NCBI GenBank assembly: GCA_902493375.1
Contig: CABUPH010000019.1
Span: 1-36,043, forward strand
Direction of reading: 5' to 3'
From: an uncultured Collinsella sp.
Lineage (GTDB): Bacteria; Actinomycetota; Coriobacteriia; Coriobacteriales; Coriobacteriaceae
DNA: 36,043 nucleotides
This document shows, piece after piece, positions 1 through 8,333 of the stretch (the stretch's first letter is position 1; the number at the start of each line of letters is the position of its first letter). Under the pieces are notes generated by a model. That model had not been told where the DNA came from. It saw only the letters and a list, made by a program, of their open reading frames with translations, and made no database searches. Position numbers and translations under genes: made by a program.

Positions 1-368
1 GAGGGGCCATGCGGCATAGCGCCGCGACATGGTCCGGAAAAACGTCCGAGGTCCCACCCATCCTGTTTGACCTTGGCCATGACCTGGTTAAGGTCATCGG
101 TCTTGGTGCCCGTCATCTTTTCGTACAGACCGATTAACAGGCCGCCCAGCAGGCAGACGAAAAACGGGTACGGCAAAAAGCCAAACGGGCCGCTGGCGAG
201 CTCGGGCGAAGCGACGCCCAGCGCGTGCGGAATCTCGGTCCATAGATAGTCGATACCGTGCTCCATCACAAAAAAGAACAGCCAGACTGCGGCACCTGCG
301 AACGCGCCGGTCACGGTAACGCTGGCCAAAAACAGCGCACGGTTTTTGGGTTTGGCAAGGCTATCCAT
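1..368 (-). CDS. ClC-type voltage-gated chloride channel family protein, N-terminal part (cut by window edge)
   Basis: The ATG at 368 follows a GGGAGG ribosome site five bases upstream. The first ~100 residues show a basic N-terminus (MDSLAKPKNRA), a hydrophobic helix at about 11-36, a second hydrophobic segment at about 68-90 ending GGLLIGLYEKMTG, and a soluble loop NQVMAKVKQDG. This pattern, with the loop just before the selectivity-filter helix, matches bacterial ClC-family chloride channels or antiporters, which move Cl- across the cytoplasmic membrane. The filter motifs lie outside the window, so the assignment rests on resemblance from memory. The last ~55 bases read in this frame as a polar, unconvincing peptide, while another frame gives a more ClC-like one, so a frameshift is possible. 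It is the last visible gene of a minus-strand run, 125 bases after the LOG gene. Confidence 0.5.
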   Translation of the reverse strand, partial: MDSLAKPKNRALFLASVTVTGAFAGAAVWLFFFVMEHGIDYLWTEIPHALGVASPELASGPFGFLPYPFFVCLLGGLLIGLYEKMTGTKTDDLNQVMAKVKQDGWDLGRFSGPCRGAMPHGP

Positions 369-408
369 CGGGACCTCCCGTGGTCAAATTCGGCAAAGAT
401 ACATTTTA

Positions 409-414
409 TTGTAG
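409..414 (-). promoter_or_regulatory. Possible -10 box of the ClC-like gene
   Basis: On the minus strand TACAAT lies about 40 bases before the ATG at 368, in the 125-base gap after the LOG gene. No good -35 box is visible at 16-18 bases, so this is only a candidate. Confidence 0.25.
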
Positions 415-493
415 AGCGAGCGTTGCCCGAACGAGCCAGCCACCTGCGCCGCAAACGGCACCATTGGGAGTCATGGTGGGGCAGGCTCAAGAC

Positions 494-1027
494 TTATCCG
501 TTGATAATCGAGGCAATCTCATGCAAATCGTCGGCAAAGTAGATGCCGAGCTGGCGCCTCGGGCTCGAAAGCCCCTTATCAATCATGTGCCCGAGCAACG
601 CCTTGAGGTCGTTGTAGTAACCATCCAGGTTATACAGGATGCATGGAGCACTCAGGTGCCCCAACGACACCGCGGACATGACCTCGGCAATCTCCTCGAG
701 CGTGCCCGTCCCGCCGGGAAAGGCAACGAAGGCATCGCCAAGCTCGATCATCTTGGCTTTGCGCTCGGCCATATCGCTCGTCACGATGAGGTCGTCGATT
801 CCGTCGTGCTGAAACTCGGCCTCGATAAAAAAGCTCGGCTCAACACCCGTCACGTGTCCACCTGCCTCGAGTGCGCTATCGGCGAGCGCACCCATCAGGC
901 CCGACTTGGACCCGCCGTACACCAGCGCGTGTCCGTTGGTGCCAATCCAGTTGCCCAGCTCCTGCACCGCGGGCAGAAACGCCGGGTCATTGCCGGCGCT
1001 GGCACCCAGATACACGGTGATATTCAT
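494..1027 (-). CDS. LOG family protein (cytokinin riboside 5'-monophosphate phosphoribohydrolase-like, TIGR00730 family)
   Basis: A 177-residue Rossmann-fold protein of normal family length. Visible hallmarks are GGSKSGLMG at 38-46, MAERKAKM at 86-93 (Arg89 and Lys90 match the conserved catalytic or binding pair) and the signature PGGTGTLEE at 104-112. LOG proteins hydrolyse the N-glycosidic bond of nucleoside 5'-monophosphates, releasing base and ribose 5-phosphate. Members in non-plant-associated bacteria probably act on purine or pyrimidine nucleotides rather than true cytokinins, and the substrate here cannot be read from sequence. The ATG at 1027 has GAGGGGG about eight bases upstream. 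It lies 36 bases after the ion channel gene on the same strand, so the two may share a transcript. Cytosolic. Confidence 0.88.
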   Translation of the reverse strand: MNITVYLGASAGNDPAFLPAVQELGNWIGTNGHALVYGGSKSGLMGALADSALEAGGHVTGVEPSFFIEAEFQHDGIDDLIVTSDMAERKAKMIELGDAFVAFPGGTGTLEEIAEVMSAVSLGHLSAPCILYNLDGYYNDLKALLGHMIDKGLSSPRRQLGIYFADDLHEIASIING

Positions 1028-1063
1028 ATTCAGTCCCCCTCATCGTGATGCGTGGCGCCCGCT

Positions 1064-1489
1064 CTAGCGTTGGCGGCGCCGATATTCGCGCACGCGGCGC
1101 GACAGATCGGCGAGCTGGTCGCGATCGAGCTCTTCCAAATGCTCCAGATCATCCATAAAGCGCGCCATGGTGTCCTTTTGGCGCATCTTGATGAGCGTAT
1201 TGCAGTAGCTCACCGCAACGCCCGTGAGCATGGCAATGTAAAAAATGCTGATAACGCTCAGGACGACCGTGATGACACGGGCGACCGGCGTTTCGGCCGG
1301 AATGTCGCCAAAGCCGATCGTCGATACGGTCTCAAAGCTAAACCAGAGCCCATCGCCAAACGTGAGGGTCGTGGGTTCGGACAGCCAGACGGCCGTCGAA
1401 CACAGCAGATAGAAGACGAGGAACAGCTCCGTAATGCGCACGAAGCCCGCCTGGCGCAACACGTCAGCAAGCGTCCTGAGCTTTTTCAT
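1064..1489 (-). CDS. Two-transmembrane potassium-type ion channel
   Basis: 141 residues from the ATG at 1489, which has AAAGGG five bases upstream. An upstream in-frame ATG at 1552 would add 21 polar residues without a good ribosome site, so the inner start is preferred. The layout is TM1 (about 17-38), pore loop, TM2 (about 70-93) and a charged C-terminal helix ending REYRRRQR. The pore loop carries TVSTIGFGD, with the selectivity filter TIGFGD at 57-62, a common bacterial variant of TVGYGD. This is the Ion_trans_2 (KcsA/MthK-like) pore fold. No RCK/TrkA-N gating domain follows, so it is a minimal pore; the acidic-basic tail at 106-141 may be a coiled coil for tetramer assembly. It sits in the membrane and would pass K+, though gating cannot be inferred. 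Confidence 0.85.
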   Translation of the reverse strand: MKKLRTLADVLRQAGFVRITELFLVFYLLCSTAVWLSEPTTLTFGDGLWFSFETVSTIGFGDIPAETPVARVITVVLSVISIFYIAMLTGVAVSYCNTLIKMRQKDTMARFMDDLEHLEELDRDQLADLSRRVREYRRRQR

Positions 1490-1557
1490 CGCGACCCTTT
1501 CCACGGACAACCAATCACGTTCGCTCGGTATTGTCCCACGCCTCCCCAGCAAACGGA

Positions 1558-1641
1558 ACTAGTCATTGGGGACGTTCTTAAATGACTAGTCAAACAAGAA
1601 CGTCCCCAATGACTAGTCGTTTAAGAACGTCCCCAATGACT
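1558..1641. repeat. Nested inverted/direct repeat element with GGGGACGTTCTT core
   Basis: Three copies of one module lie head to tail and head to head in the gap before the first hybrid kinase. Copy A (1558-1579) and copy B (1596-1617) form a perfect 22-base inverted repeat around a 16-base loop. Copy C (1623-1641) repeats B directly, 27 bases further on. Copy A is also flanked by its own perfect 10-base inverted ends (ACTAGTCATT at 1558-1567, AATGACTAGT at 1581-1590), so two mutually exclusive hairpins are possible. A degenerate copy occurs at 11779-11835. It behaves like a REP/MITE-type interspersed element; no transposase is visible in the window. The left edge lies about 70 bases upstream of the ion-channel start at 1489. 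Confidence 0.85.
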
Positions 1642-1733
1642 GCCGGGCGGGAGCGTTTAGCGGTACAGCTGCCGACTGGGCAGGCTGAGCTGGTATCCTT
1701 ATGCGGTATTGTCTCGATTCGTTAGGATTGCAT

Positions 1734-4538
1734 GTGAGAGCTGCCACTGTCCTTCGTTCAGTTATATGTCGCGCCCTGGCCATTGTGCTTGCCGCGCTTG
1801 CCGCACTGAGTTCCATCGCGCCTGTCCAGGCTTTTGCCGATGACTCTAGTCAGCCAGTCAAGACGGTCCGCGTCGGCTGGCTCGTCAACAACGAGGGCTT
1901 CCAGAACGGCACCCCCGGCGAGCGTCTCTCGGGATGGGGTTACGAGTACCTCCAGACCCTGTCGTACTACACGCCCGGCTGGCGGTACGAATACGTCTCC
2001 GGCACCTTCACCGAGCTTATGGACATGCTCGAGGCAGGCGAGATCGACCTCATGCCCAACATCTCCTACTCCGAGGAACGCGCCCAAAAGCTGCTCTTTT
2101 CCTCGAACCCCGAGGGCACCGAGCGCTACTACATCTACGCCAGGCCCGACCGTGACGACCTGGCCAAGGGTGACCCTCAAGCACTCCAGGGTCTCACCAT
2201 CGGTTACAACTCCGGTGTTATGCAAACCATCGTCGGCCAGCAGTGGCTCGCCAACGAGGGAATCGCCTGCACATACAGGGAGTATGACGGAGGCTCCGTT
2301 CTCTTTGACGCGCTCGCAAACGGCGAGGTCGACGCCATCATCATGAACGACACCATTTCGTCGCCCGAGGCGTCGCCCATGTTCTACGTCGGTTCGAGCG
2401 ACTACTACTTTGCCGTTCCCAAAAGCCGCCCCGACCTGATGGACAACATCAACTCCGCAATGGCGGCAATCAACCGCGTCAACCCCCGCTATAACGACGA
2501 GGTCAAATCGAACTATTCAGCGCAAAACAGCGGATCATCCTCGCTCACCGGCGATGAGCGCGCCTGGCTCAAGGCGAACAACAGCACCATCACGCTCGGC
2601 TACATTACGGGCAAACTCCCCTACTGCAACGAAGACGAAGACGGCAAAATGGAAGGCTCGCTCGCATCGCTTGCGACGACGTTGCACGATAACTTTGGCA
2701 TTACGGTCAAAACCGTCGCCTTTGATAGCTACAAGATGATGTCAAAGGCCCTGTCAAAGGGAAGCATAGACGTCGCGCTGCCGGTATACCGAGATTACTG
2801 GTTTGCCGAGCAATCAGGCGTTGTGCAGTCGGTATCGTTGGGGACCATATCCCTCACCGCCATCCACAGCGGAAGCAACCTGAACAAAGACCTTCAGAAC
2901 ATCGCCTGCACCAAATCATCGTTTATCAACCGAAACGTACTTGAAAGTCTGTTCCCCACAGCGACCGTGACCGAATACCGATCCGACGATGAAGCGTTCG
3001 ACGCCCTCAGGAGGGGAACGGCGCGCTGCGTCGTCGCTCCCAGTTCACGCGTAAAAACCCTCGGCGATCGTTATGATCTCGAGGACTGCGAGACGGTCGA
3101 GCTCCCTGACACCTGCGAGCTCTCGTGCTGGATTTCGCGCGGAAAGCCTGAGCTGCTGGGAATCATCAACAAGGGCATCATCAATGCCGGAGAGTCGCTC
3201 TCCGCAAGCAATTACTCCTCTACGTCGTACACAGCCCAGGGATCCAACACGCTTCAATTCCTTTATCGCAACCGCACCGCCGTTGCCTCCACCCTCATCG
3301 GTATGTTGTCGGTCAGCATCGTCCTGCTCATCTGGGCGCTCGTGCGCGCTCGAACCGAGCGCGAAAAAGCCGACGCCGCCAACGCCGCTAAGACGGCATT
3401 CCTCACGCGCATGAGCCACGACATCCGTACGCCGCTCAACGGCATCCTGGGCCTTATCGATATCGAGGAATTGAAGGAAGGCGATATCCAGGTCGCCCGC
3501 GAAAGCCGCGCCAAGGCTCGTGTTGCCGCCAATCACCTGCTCTCGCTGATTAACGACATCCTCGAGATGGGCAAAATCGAAGACCGCAAGATAACACTGG
3601 AACATGCGCCTTTTAACCTCAAAGAGCTCTGTGACAATACGCTGGTTCTGTGCAAGCTCCGCGCATCCGATAACGGCATCACCATGCAGGACAATAGTCT
3701 GCCATACACCACGGGGCCATACATGGTCGGCAGTCCCACCCATATCCGACAGATCATGATCAACCTGTTAGACAACAGCATTAAGTACAACAAGCGCGGC
3801 GGCTCCGTCACCTTTAGCTCAAAGACCAAGCCACTCGATAACGGGCGCGCGCTCTTTTGCTTTAGCGTTTCGGATACCGGCATTGGCATGACTCCCAAAT
3901 TCTTAAAACATATCTATGAGCCGTTTGCCCAAGAAGGTGACGATGCGCGCAGCAAGTTCCAAGGAACCGGCATGGGCATGCCAATCGTCAAGTCGCTTAT
4001 TGAACTGATGGACGGCACTATCGAAGTCACCAGCGAGCTCCATGTGGGCACCTCGTTCTACGTGGAGATTCCGCTCGATATCGACGAGAATCCCCAGGCG
4101 CGGGCGAATACGGTTGAGAGTGCGCCCGACTGCTCGCTCGCCGACATGAACGTGCTGCTCGCCGAAGACAACGAATTGAATGCCGAGATTGCCCAGGCGC
4201 TGCTAGAATCCGAGGGCATCGTGGTCACCCGCGCCGCCAACGGCAACGAAGTCGTCGATCTGTACCTGTCGCATCCCGCCGGCAGCTTCGATGCCATTTT
4301 GATGGACATCATGATGCCGGATATGGACGGCTACGAGGCAACCCGCGTGATTCGTCTGAGCGAGAAGGTCGATGCAGCCGATATCCCCATCATCGCGCTC
4401 ACCGCCAATGCCTTTGCCGAGGACGCCAAGGCGGCACACGACGCCGGCATGAACGCCCATCTGTCCAAACCGCTCGACTTTAACAAGCTCAAAAACATAC
4501 TCGCCCGCATCAAGAAAAACGGACCCGTTTCGCTATAG
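1734..4538 (+). CDS. Hybrid sensor histidine kinase with two extracellular substrate-binding-protein domains and a receiver domain (EvgS/BvgS-like)
   Basis: 934 residues from the GTG at 1734, chosen because AGGA lies six bases before it and it begins a clean signal peptide ending around AFA-DD at 35. An in-frame ATG at 1701 has no ribosome site. Order: signal peptide; first SBP_bac_3-like domain (about 43-255, with ELMDMLEAGEIDLMP and ALANGEVDAII); second one (about 270-490, with ALSKGSIDVALP); one membrane helix (about 515-540); HisKA with MSHDIRTPLNG, phosphoacceptor His562; HATPase_c with INLLDNSIKYN, DTGIGM and GTGMGMPI; receiver (about 805-925) with DILM-type box LMDIMMPDMDG, Asp858, and LSKP lysine. 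It likely senses a small molecule such as an amino acid outside the cell. No His-phosphotransfer or DNA-binding output is encoded next to it. It faces a second hybrid kinase with a similar receiver. Confidence 0.9.
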   Translation: MRAATVLRSVICRALAIVLAALAALSSIAPVQAFADDSSQPVKTVRVGWLVNNEGFQNGTPGERLSGWGYEYLQTLSYYTPGWRYEYVSGTFTELMDMLEAGEIDLMPNISYSEERAQKLLFSSNPEGTERYYIYARPDRDDLAKGDPQALQGLTIGYNSGVMQTIVGQQWLANEGIACTYREYDGGSVLFDALANGEVDAIIMNDTISSPEASPMFYVGSSDYYFAVPKSRPDLMDNINSAMAAINRVNPRYNDEVKSNYSAQNSGSSSLTGDERAWLKANNSTITLGYITGKLPYCNEDEDGKMEGSLASLATTLHDNFGITVKTVAFDSYKMMSKALSKGSIDVALPVYRDYWFAEQSGVVQSVSLGTISLTAIHSGSNLNKDLQNIACTKSSFINRNVLESLFPTATVTEYRSDDEAFDALRRGTARCVVAPSSRVKTLGDRYDLEDCETVELPDTCELSCWISRGKPELLGIINKGIINAGESLSASNYSSTSYTAQGSNTLQFLYRNRTAVASTLIGMLSVSIVLLIWALVRARTEREKADAANAAKTAFLTRMSHDIRTPLNGILGLIDIEELKEGDIQVARESRAKARVAANHLLSLINDILEMGKIEDRKITLEHAPFNLKELCDNTLVLCKLRASDNGITMQDNSLPYTTGPYMVGSPTHIRQIMINLLDNSIKYNKRGGSVTFSSKTKPLDNGRALFCFSVSDTGIGMTPKFLKHIYEPFAQEGDDARSKFQGTGMGMPIVKSLIELMDGTIEVTSELHVGTSFYVEIPLDIDENPQARANTVESAPDCSLADMNVLLAEDNELNAEIAQALLESEGIVVTRAANGNEVVDLYLSHPAGSFDAILMDIMMPDMDGYEATRVIRLSEKVDAADIPIIALTANAFAEDAKAAHDAGMNAHLSKPLDFNKLKNILARIKKNGPVSL

Positions 4539-4580
4539 TTTGTGCTCAACCACCACGCACGACCAGAAAGGAAGCCAACG

Positions 4581-5060
4581 ATGTTTAGGCCCTTACGTCG
4601 AAAGAAACGCGCCATCACTGACGAGGAAGCGCGCGAACTGCTCGCTACCTGCAAGCGCGGCGTCTTTGCCGTCAACGGCGACGATGGCTACCCGTACGCC
4701 ATTCCCGTCAACTACTTCTTTGACACCGAGCACGACAAGATTTATTTCCATGGCGCCAAAGCCGGCCACAAGGTCGACGCACTCAAGCGCGATGACAAGG
4801 TCTGCTTTACCGTTTACGGCAACGAGTGGCACAAGGACGGTGACTGGGCTCCCTACGTTATGAGTACCGTGGTCTTTGGCCGCTGTCGCCTGGCAAATGA
4901 CACTCCCGCGTTTATCGAGGATAAAGTCCGCCAGCTCGCGCTTAAGTACTACCCTTCTGCCGAGGAAGTCGAAGAGGAAATCGCCAAGGACATTAAGGGC
5001 GTCCAGCTCTACGAGATTTCGATTGAGCATCTTTGCGGCAAGCAGATTCAGGAAAAGTAA
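4581..5060 (+). CDS. Pyridoxamine 5'-phosphate oxidase-like FMN-binding protein (NimA-related)
   Basis: 159 residues from the ATG at 4581, preceded by AAAGGAAG; an earlier in-frame ATG at 4542 lacks a site and adds only 13 polar residues. The sequence follows the split-barrel PNPOx/NimA pattern: N-terminal helix ITDEEARELLATCKRG, strand-rich core YPYAIPVNYFFD, then IYFHGAKAGHKVDALKRDDKVCFTVYG, where the FHGA-x-AGHK segment is the usual flavin-phosphate region. Relatives reduce or bind small substrates using FMN, and some Nim members reduce 5-nitroimidazoles. A drug-resistance role cannot be claimed from this sequence. It starts 42 bases after the hybrid kinase and may be co-transcribed with it; the shared hairpin at 5084-5133 then ends the unit. 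Confidence 0.85.
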   Translation: MFRPLRRKKRAITDEEARELLATCKRGVFAVNGDDGYPYAIPVNYFFDTEHDKIYFHGAKAGHKVDALKRDDKVCFTVYGNEWHKDGDWAPYVMSTVVFGRCRLANDTPAFIEDKVRQLALKYYPSAEEVEEEIAKDIKGVQLYEISIEHLCGKQIQEK

Positions 5061-5083
5061 GCCCCCTCAGCAGACCTCATCAA

Positions 5084-5133
5084 TAGCAATATGGCCCGAT
5101 TCCAACCAACATTGGAACCGGGCCATATTGCTA
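5084..5133. terminator. Hairpin between convergent genes (bidirectional terminator candidate)
   Basis: 22-base arms at 5084-5105 and 5112-5133 pair with a single mismatch around a six-base loop. It follows the PNPOx-like gene on the plus strand, and its right arm overlaps the stop codon of the minus-strand hybrid kinase at 5131. Neither side has a strong T-run, so termination efficiency is uncertain. Confidence 0.65.
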
Positions 5134-7323
5134 TAAAGCGTCGGCAGCTATGTGCGCAAGCGCCTCAACGAGCTCCTGCGAACTCACGGGTTTACTCAGG
5201 TGCGCGTTCATGCCCGCCTCGCGCGAAAGCCTGCGATCGTCGGCAAAGGCGTTGGCGCTCACGGCGATAATCGGCGTGGTCGCGGCATCCTCACGATCGA
5301 GTGCTCGAATCCGACGCGTGGCCTCAAGGCCATCGATGCCCGGCATCATGATGTCCATCAACACCACGTCGTACTCGTGCGGCGCGCTCGCGGCAAACGC
5401 CTCAACGGCAGACTCGCCATCCTTAGCATGCGTCACGACGGCACCGGCACGGCTGAGTGTAAACTGCGCGATCTCGGCATTCAGATCGTTATCCTCTACG
5501 AGCAAAACACGCAAGCCCTGGAGCGCATCGCCATCGCCCGCATCCGCGCGCACTGCCTGAGGAATCTCAGAGCGTTTGCATTTCTCGAACGGCAGGCGGA
5601 TGGTAAACGTCGTCCCCTGCCCCAAGACGCTCGTAAAACTCATGGTTCCGCCCATAAGCTCGACCAACTGTTTTGCGATAGGCGCGCCCAGGCCAGTTCC
5701 CGATGAAGCGCCTTCCACCTGTTGCCCCTCACGGCAAAACGGCTCGTAGAGGTGCTGTTGGAACTCCTCACTCATACCAATACCGTTGTCGGCGATCGTG
5801 TATTCATAGACGGGGACGCCATCCGCTGGCTCCACCTCGCGGCACACCAGGCGAACATAGCCGCCCTGGCGGTTGTACTTGACGGCATTGCCGGCAATAT
5901 TGAGCAACAAGCGCTTGAGGTGCGTCACGCTCACCCGCGCATAGGGATGATCAAGCGTCTGCTGGTCGCAGATAATTGTCACCAGACGCTCCTCGGCCTG
6001 GCGCTCCAAAATATCGCGCACTTCACAGTTGAGGGCCACCAAATTTATGGGTACAAGGTTTAGATCGATTTGCCCGCTCTCCAGGCGACTCATATCCAGG
6101 GCCTCGTTGGTAAGGTCGAGCAGCAGTCCCGATGCCGTCCAGATCTTTGAGCGGCACTCGGTCTGCTTTTGCAGATCGCCCGCATTGGCATCGCCGACCT
6201 CGACCATGCCGCGAATGCCGTTGATGGGCGTGCGCAGATCGTGGCTCATGCGACGCAAAAACTCCGTCTTTGCCGAGTTGGCAGACGAAGCCTCACGCGC
6301 TGCCCTAGCCAGTCTGTCACCATAGTCGCGCTCCTGCTGCAGCAAGTCCGTCAAACGTCGACGATCAGCGCGGCGACGCACCGTCACAACAACGGCTATA
6401 ACACCGCTGTAGAGCGCCAGCACGCCGGCAGCAACAGCCGCGACAACCTCAAAGTAACGCCGCGCCGGGGCATAGGTATACATATAGAATTTGTGCGCTT
6501 TTCCAAATGTGCCCAAATACCACTCGCCGTCGGCGTTAACCAATCTGACCTTACCAGCCAGGCATCGATCCTTTATACCGTCGACAATAAAGACATCCGT
6601 TGCAGGCAGATTGAATACACCCAATATGGTGGGTTCAACGGCATTGGTCGCAACGACCTTGCCATCGCTTTCGATCACGATATTGCCACTGTCGATGGTC
6701 TCATAACCACCGAGCAGGCTCTGCAGTTTGAGCGTATTGCTTGCAACTGCCTTCGCACTCTGATGCCTGACCGCGATAACGATGCCCTCGCCATCTTGCC
6801 GGGTCACGCAACCAATGTCTGCAACCGAATCATCCGAAAGCGCAATGCGGGCGGTATAGGACTTAAGCGGATGGGCTGCCACCTCCAGCACGGGTGCTTC
6901 CTTGAGATACGCAGCGAGCGACTCGTAGCCCACGCCATCCGTCGAGGACTCGGACACCAAATTGCCCGATGCGTCCGTCACGATCAGTGCGCTCACGTTG
7001 AACTGGTCGGCATATTGCTCCAGCATGGCGTTATCCACCGAACCGTCGCGCTCCATATCGCGCGCTGTCTCTCCTGCGATCTCCATAACGCGAATCAGGT
7101 TTTTGGTCGTATAGGCGCTATTGAACGCATCGTATGAAAGGCTCTGCGTCGCCACGTAATCGACAACGTCGGCAAAACGCTGCTCGGCTTGGGCCGTCGT
7201 GTAACCGTAGCTCATCATGCCGGCAACAACCGAGAGCGCTATCCCCAGCAGAGCGACAAGGAGCCATGCCCCTGTCGAACGATTGCCCCGCTCCTCTACG
7301 GCGTGGTCGGGTGCATCGATCAT
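5131..7323 (-). CDS. Hybrid sensor histidine kinase with Cache-like extracellular domain and receiver domain
   Basis: 730 residues. TM1 at about 18-40, an extracellular region of about 250 residues resembling a double-Cache (dCache) fold but without a sharp motif, TM2 at about 294-316, then a helical linker (RRRLTDLLQQERDYGDRLARA). HisKA has MSHDLRTPING with phosphoacceptor His361. HATPase_c shows LLNIAGNAVKYN, DNGIGM and GTGLGAPI. The receiver carries LMDIMMPGIDG with Asp657 and the LSKP lysine. The ATG at 7323 overlaps the stop of the upstream lipoprotein gene by four bases (ATGA), indicating translational coupling. The receiver is clearly related to that of the kinase at 1734-4538. It probably senses a ligand delivered by the coupled binding protein; the downstream phosphotransfer partner is not in the window. 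Confidence 0.9.
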   Translation of the reverse strand: MIDAPDHAVEERGNRSTGAWLLVALLGIALSVVAGMMSYGYTTAQAEQRFADVVDYVATQSLSYDAFNSAYTTKNLIRVMEIAGETARDMERDGSVDNAMLEQYADQFNVSALIVTDASGNLVSESSTDGVGYESLAAYLKEAPVLEVAAHPLKSYTARIALSDDSVADIGCVTRQDGEGIVIAVRHQSAKAVASNTLKLQSLLGGYETIDSGNIVIESDGKVVATNAVEPTILGVFNLPATDVFIVDGIKDRCLAGKVRLVNADGEWYLGTFGKAHKFYMYTYAPARRYFEVVAAVAAGVLALYSGVIAVVVTVRRRADRRRLTDLLQQERDYGDRLARAAREASSANSAKTEFLRRMSHDLRTPINGIRGMVEVGDANAGDLQKQTECRSKIWTASGLLLDLTNEALDMSRLESGQIDLNLVPINLVALNCEVRDILERQAEERLVTIICDQQTLDHPYARVSVTHLKRLLLNIAGNAVKYNRQGGYVRLVCREVEPADGVPVYEYTIADNGIGMSEEFQQHLYEPFCREGQQVEGASSGTGLGAPIAKQLVELMGGTMSFTSVLGQGTTFTIRLPFEKCKRSEIPQAVRADAGDGDALQGLRVLLVEDNDLNAEIAQFTLSRAGAVVTHAKDGESAVEAFAASAPHEYDVVLMDIMMPGIDGLEATRRIRALDREDAATTPIIAVSANAFADDRRLSREAGMNAHLSKPVSSQELVEALAHIAADAL

Positions 7324-8189
7324 GACAGGCCCTCCATATTCAAAAATGGCGAAGGGTCATCAAAGTACTTTGACACCAGACGTTCCATGGTGCCATCGGC
7401 AAGCATTTCTTGGTAGGCACGGGTGAGTTTAACGTCGATGCCGCGCGTATCGTTGATATCGAAAGCGGTGCCCAAACCAACCTCTAGCAGCGGCTCATCC
7501 AAAATGCGATACGTCACACCATAGTCTTTTTCGTAGGTGAGCAGCGAGGACTCATGCGCGGCGATGGCGTCGACCAGACCTTCGACGAGCGCCGGGTTCA
7601 GGTATGAGCGGTCCGAAAAGCAGTAGAGCTCTTTGATCTGCGGAACGTTTTCATTTGTATGATTGAGCAAAATGTCCTCGGGCTTGGTGGTGGACTGGAC
7701 CGCCACGACCTTATCCTCAAGATCGGCAAGCGTGTAGATATCGCTCTGGGGATCGACCGCGACCACCTGGCGGCTCGCAAGGTACGGGCCGGCCCAACGA
7801 TACTCGTTTTCGCGACCCGTCATGCTAAAGCTGCCCATGACGCAATCGAGCTCGCCGCTCGCCAGCAGCTCTTGCTTCTTTTCCCAATCGATCAGCTGGT
7901 ACTTTGGCTTGTAACCAATGCGGGCCAAAGCCTCGCTCAATATCTCGACATCCAGGCCAACGATATCGCCGTACTCATCGGTATACACAAACGGTGGATA
8001 GAGGTCGCTGCCAACATTGAGCGTCTTAAGGTTGTCGTCTTTGGCTTGCGAGGCGTCCAGGCCTTCTAATGCAGACGTCGAGGCTTCGTCATTACGCCCA
8101 GAACAGCCAGCTATCGCTACGACAAAGGCGCACGCTACCGCAAGCGCAACAAACAACGATATGGCAACCGAGCGACGGGGTCTTTTCAT
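7320..8189 (-). CDS. Amino-acid-type substrate-binding lipoprotein (SBP_bac_3), kinase-coupled
   Basis: 289 residues from the ATG at 8189, with GGAG just upstream; the longer reading from 8333 adds 48 residues that are not signal-like. The leader MKRPRRSVAISLFVALAVAC is followed by the lipobox IAGC with Cys29 as the lipidated residue. The mature part has family 3 solute-binding features: LNVGSDLYPPFVYTDEYGDIVGLDVEIL, LASGELDCVMGSFSMTGRE and a C-terminal MLADGTMERLVSKYF. These proteins normally deliver amino acids to an ABC permease, but no permease or ATPase gene is nearby. The only partner is the hybrid kinase overlapping its stop codon by four bases, so it most likely serves as the sensor's ligand-binding subunit on the outer face of the membrane. 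This is inference from context. Confidence 0.88.
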   Translation of the reverse strand: MKRPRRSVAISLFVALAVACAFVVAIAGCSGRNDEASTSALEGLDASQAKDDNLKTLNVGSDLYPPFVYTDEYGDIVGLDVEILSEALARIGYKPKYQLIDWEKKQELLASGELDCVMGSFSMTGRENEYRWAGPYLASRQVVAVDPQSDIYTLADLEDKVVAVQSTTKPEDILLNHTNENVPQIKELYCFSDRSYLNPALVEGLVDAIAAHESSLLTYEKDYGVTYRILDEPLLEVGLGTAFDINDTRGIDVKLTRAYQEMLADGTMERLVSKYFDDPSPFLNMEGLS

Positions 8190-8281
8190 CGAGCTCCAGA
8201 CGATCCTGTTTACAGACTGAAATGGTAGAAAATAATAGCAAACAAAACCACACGAGTGCCCAATGGTTACAGACGTTTTAC

Positions 8282-8323
8282 CATGCGGGGCCTTCCAGCC
8301 GACTTGGCAGAAGGCCCCGCATG
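8282..8323 (-). terminator. Strong hairpin downstream of the MalY-like gene
   Basis: Perfect 14-base arms (8282-8295 and 8310-8323, core GCGGGGCCTTC) with a further GCC/GGC pairing inside the loop. It starts ten bases after the MalY-like stop codon and precedes the lipoprotein-kinase unit on the same strand. No T-run follows, so it may act as a weak terminator or mRNA 3'-end stabiliser. Confidence 0.6.
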
Positions 8324-8333
8324 CAGTGCTCAC

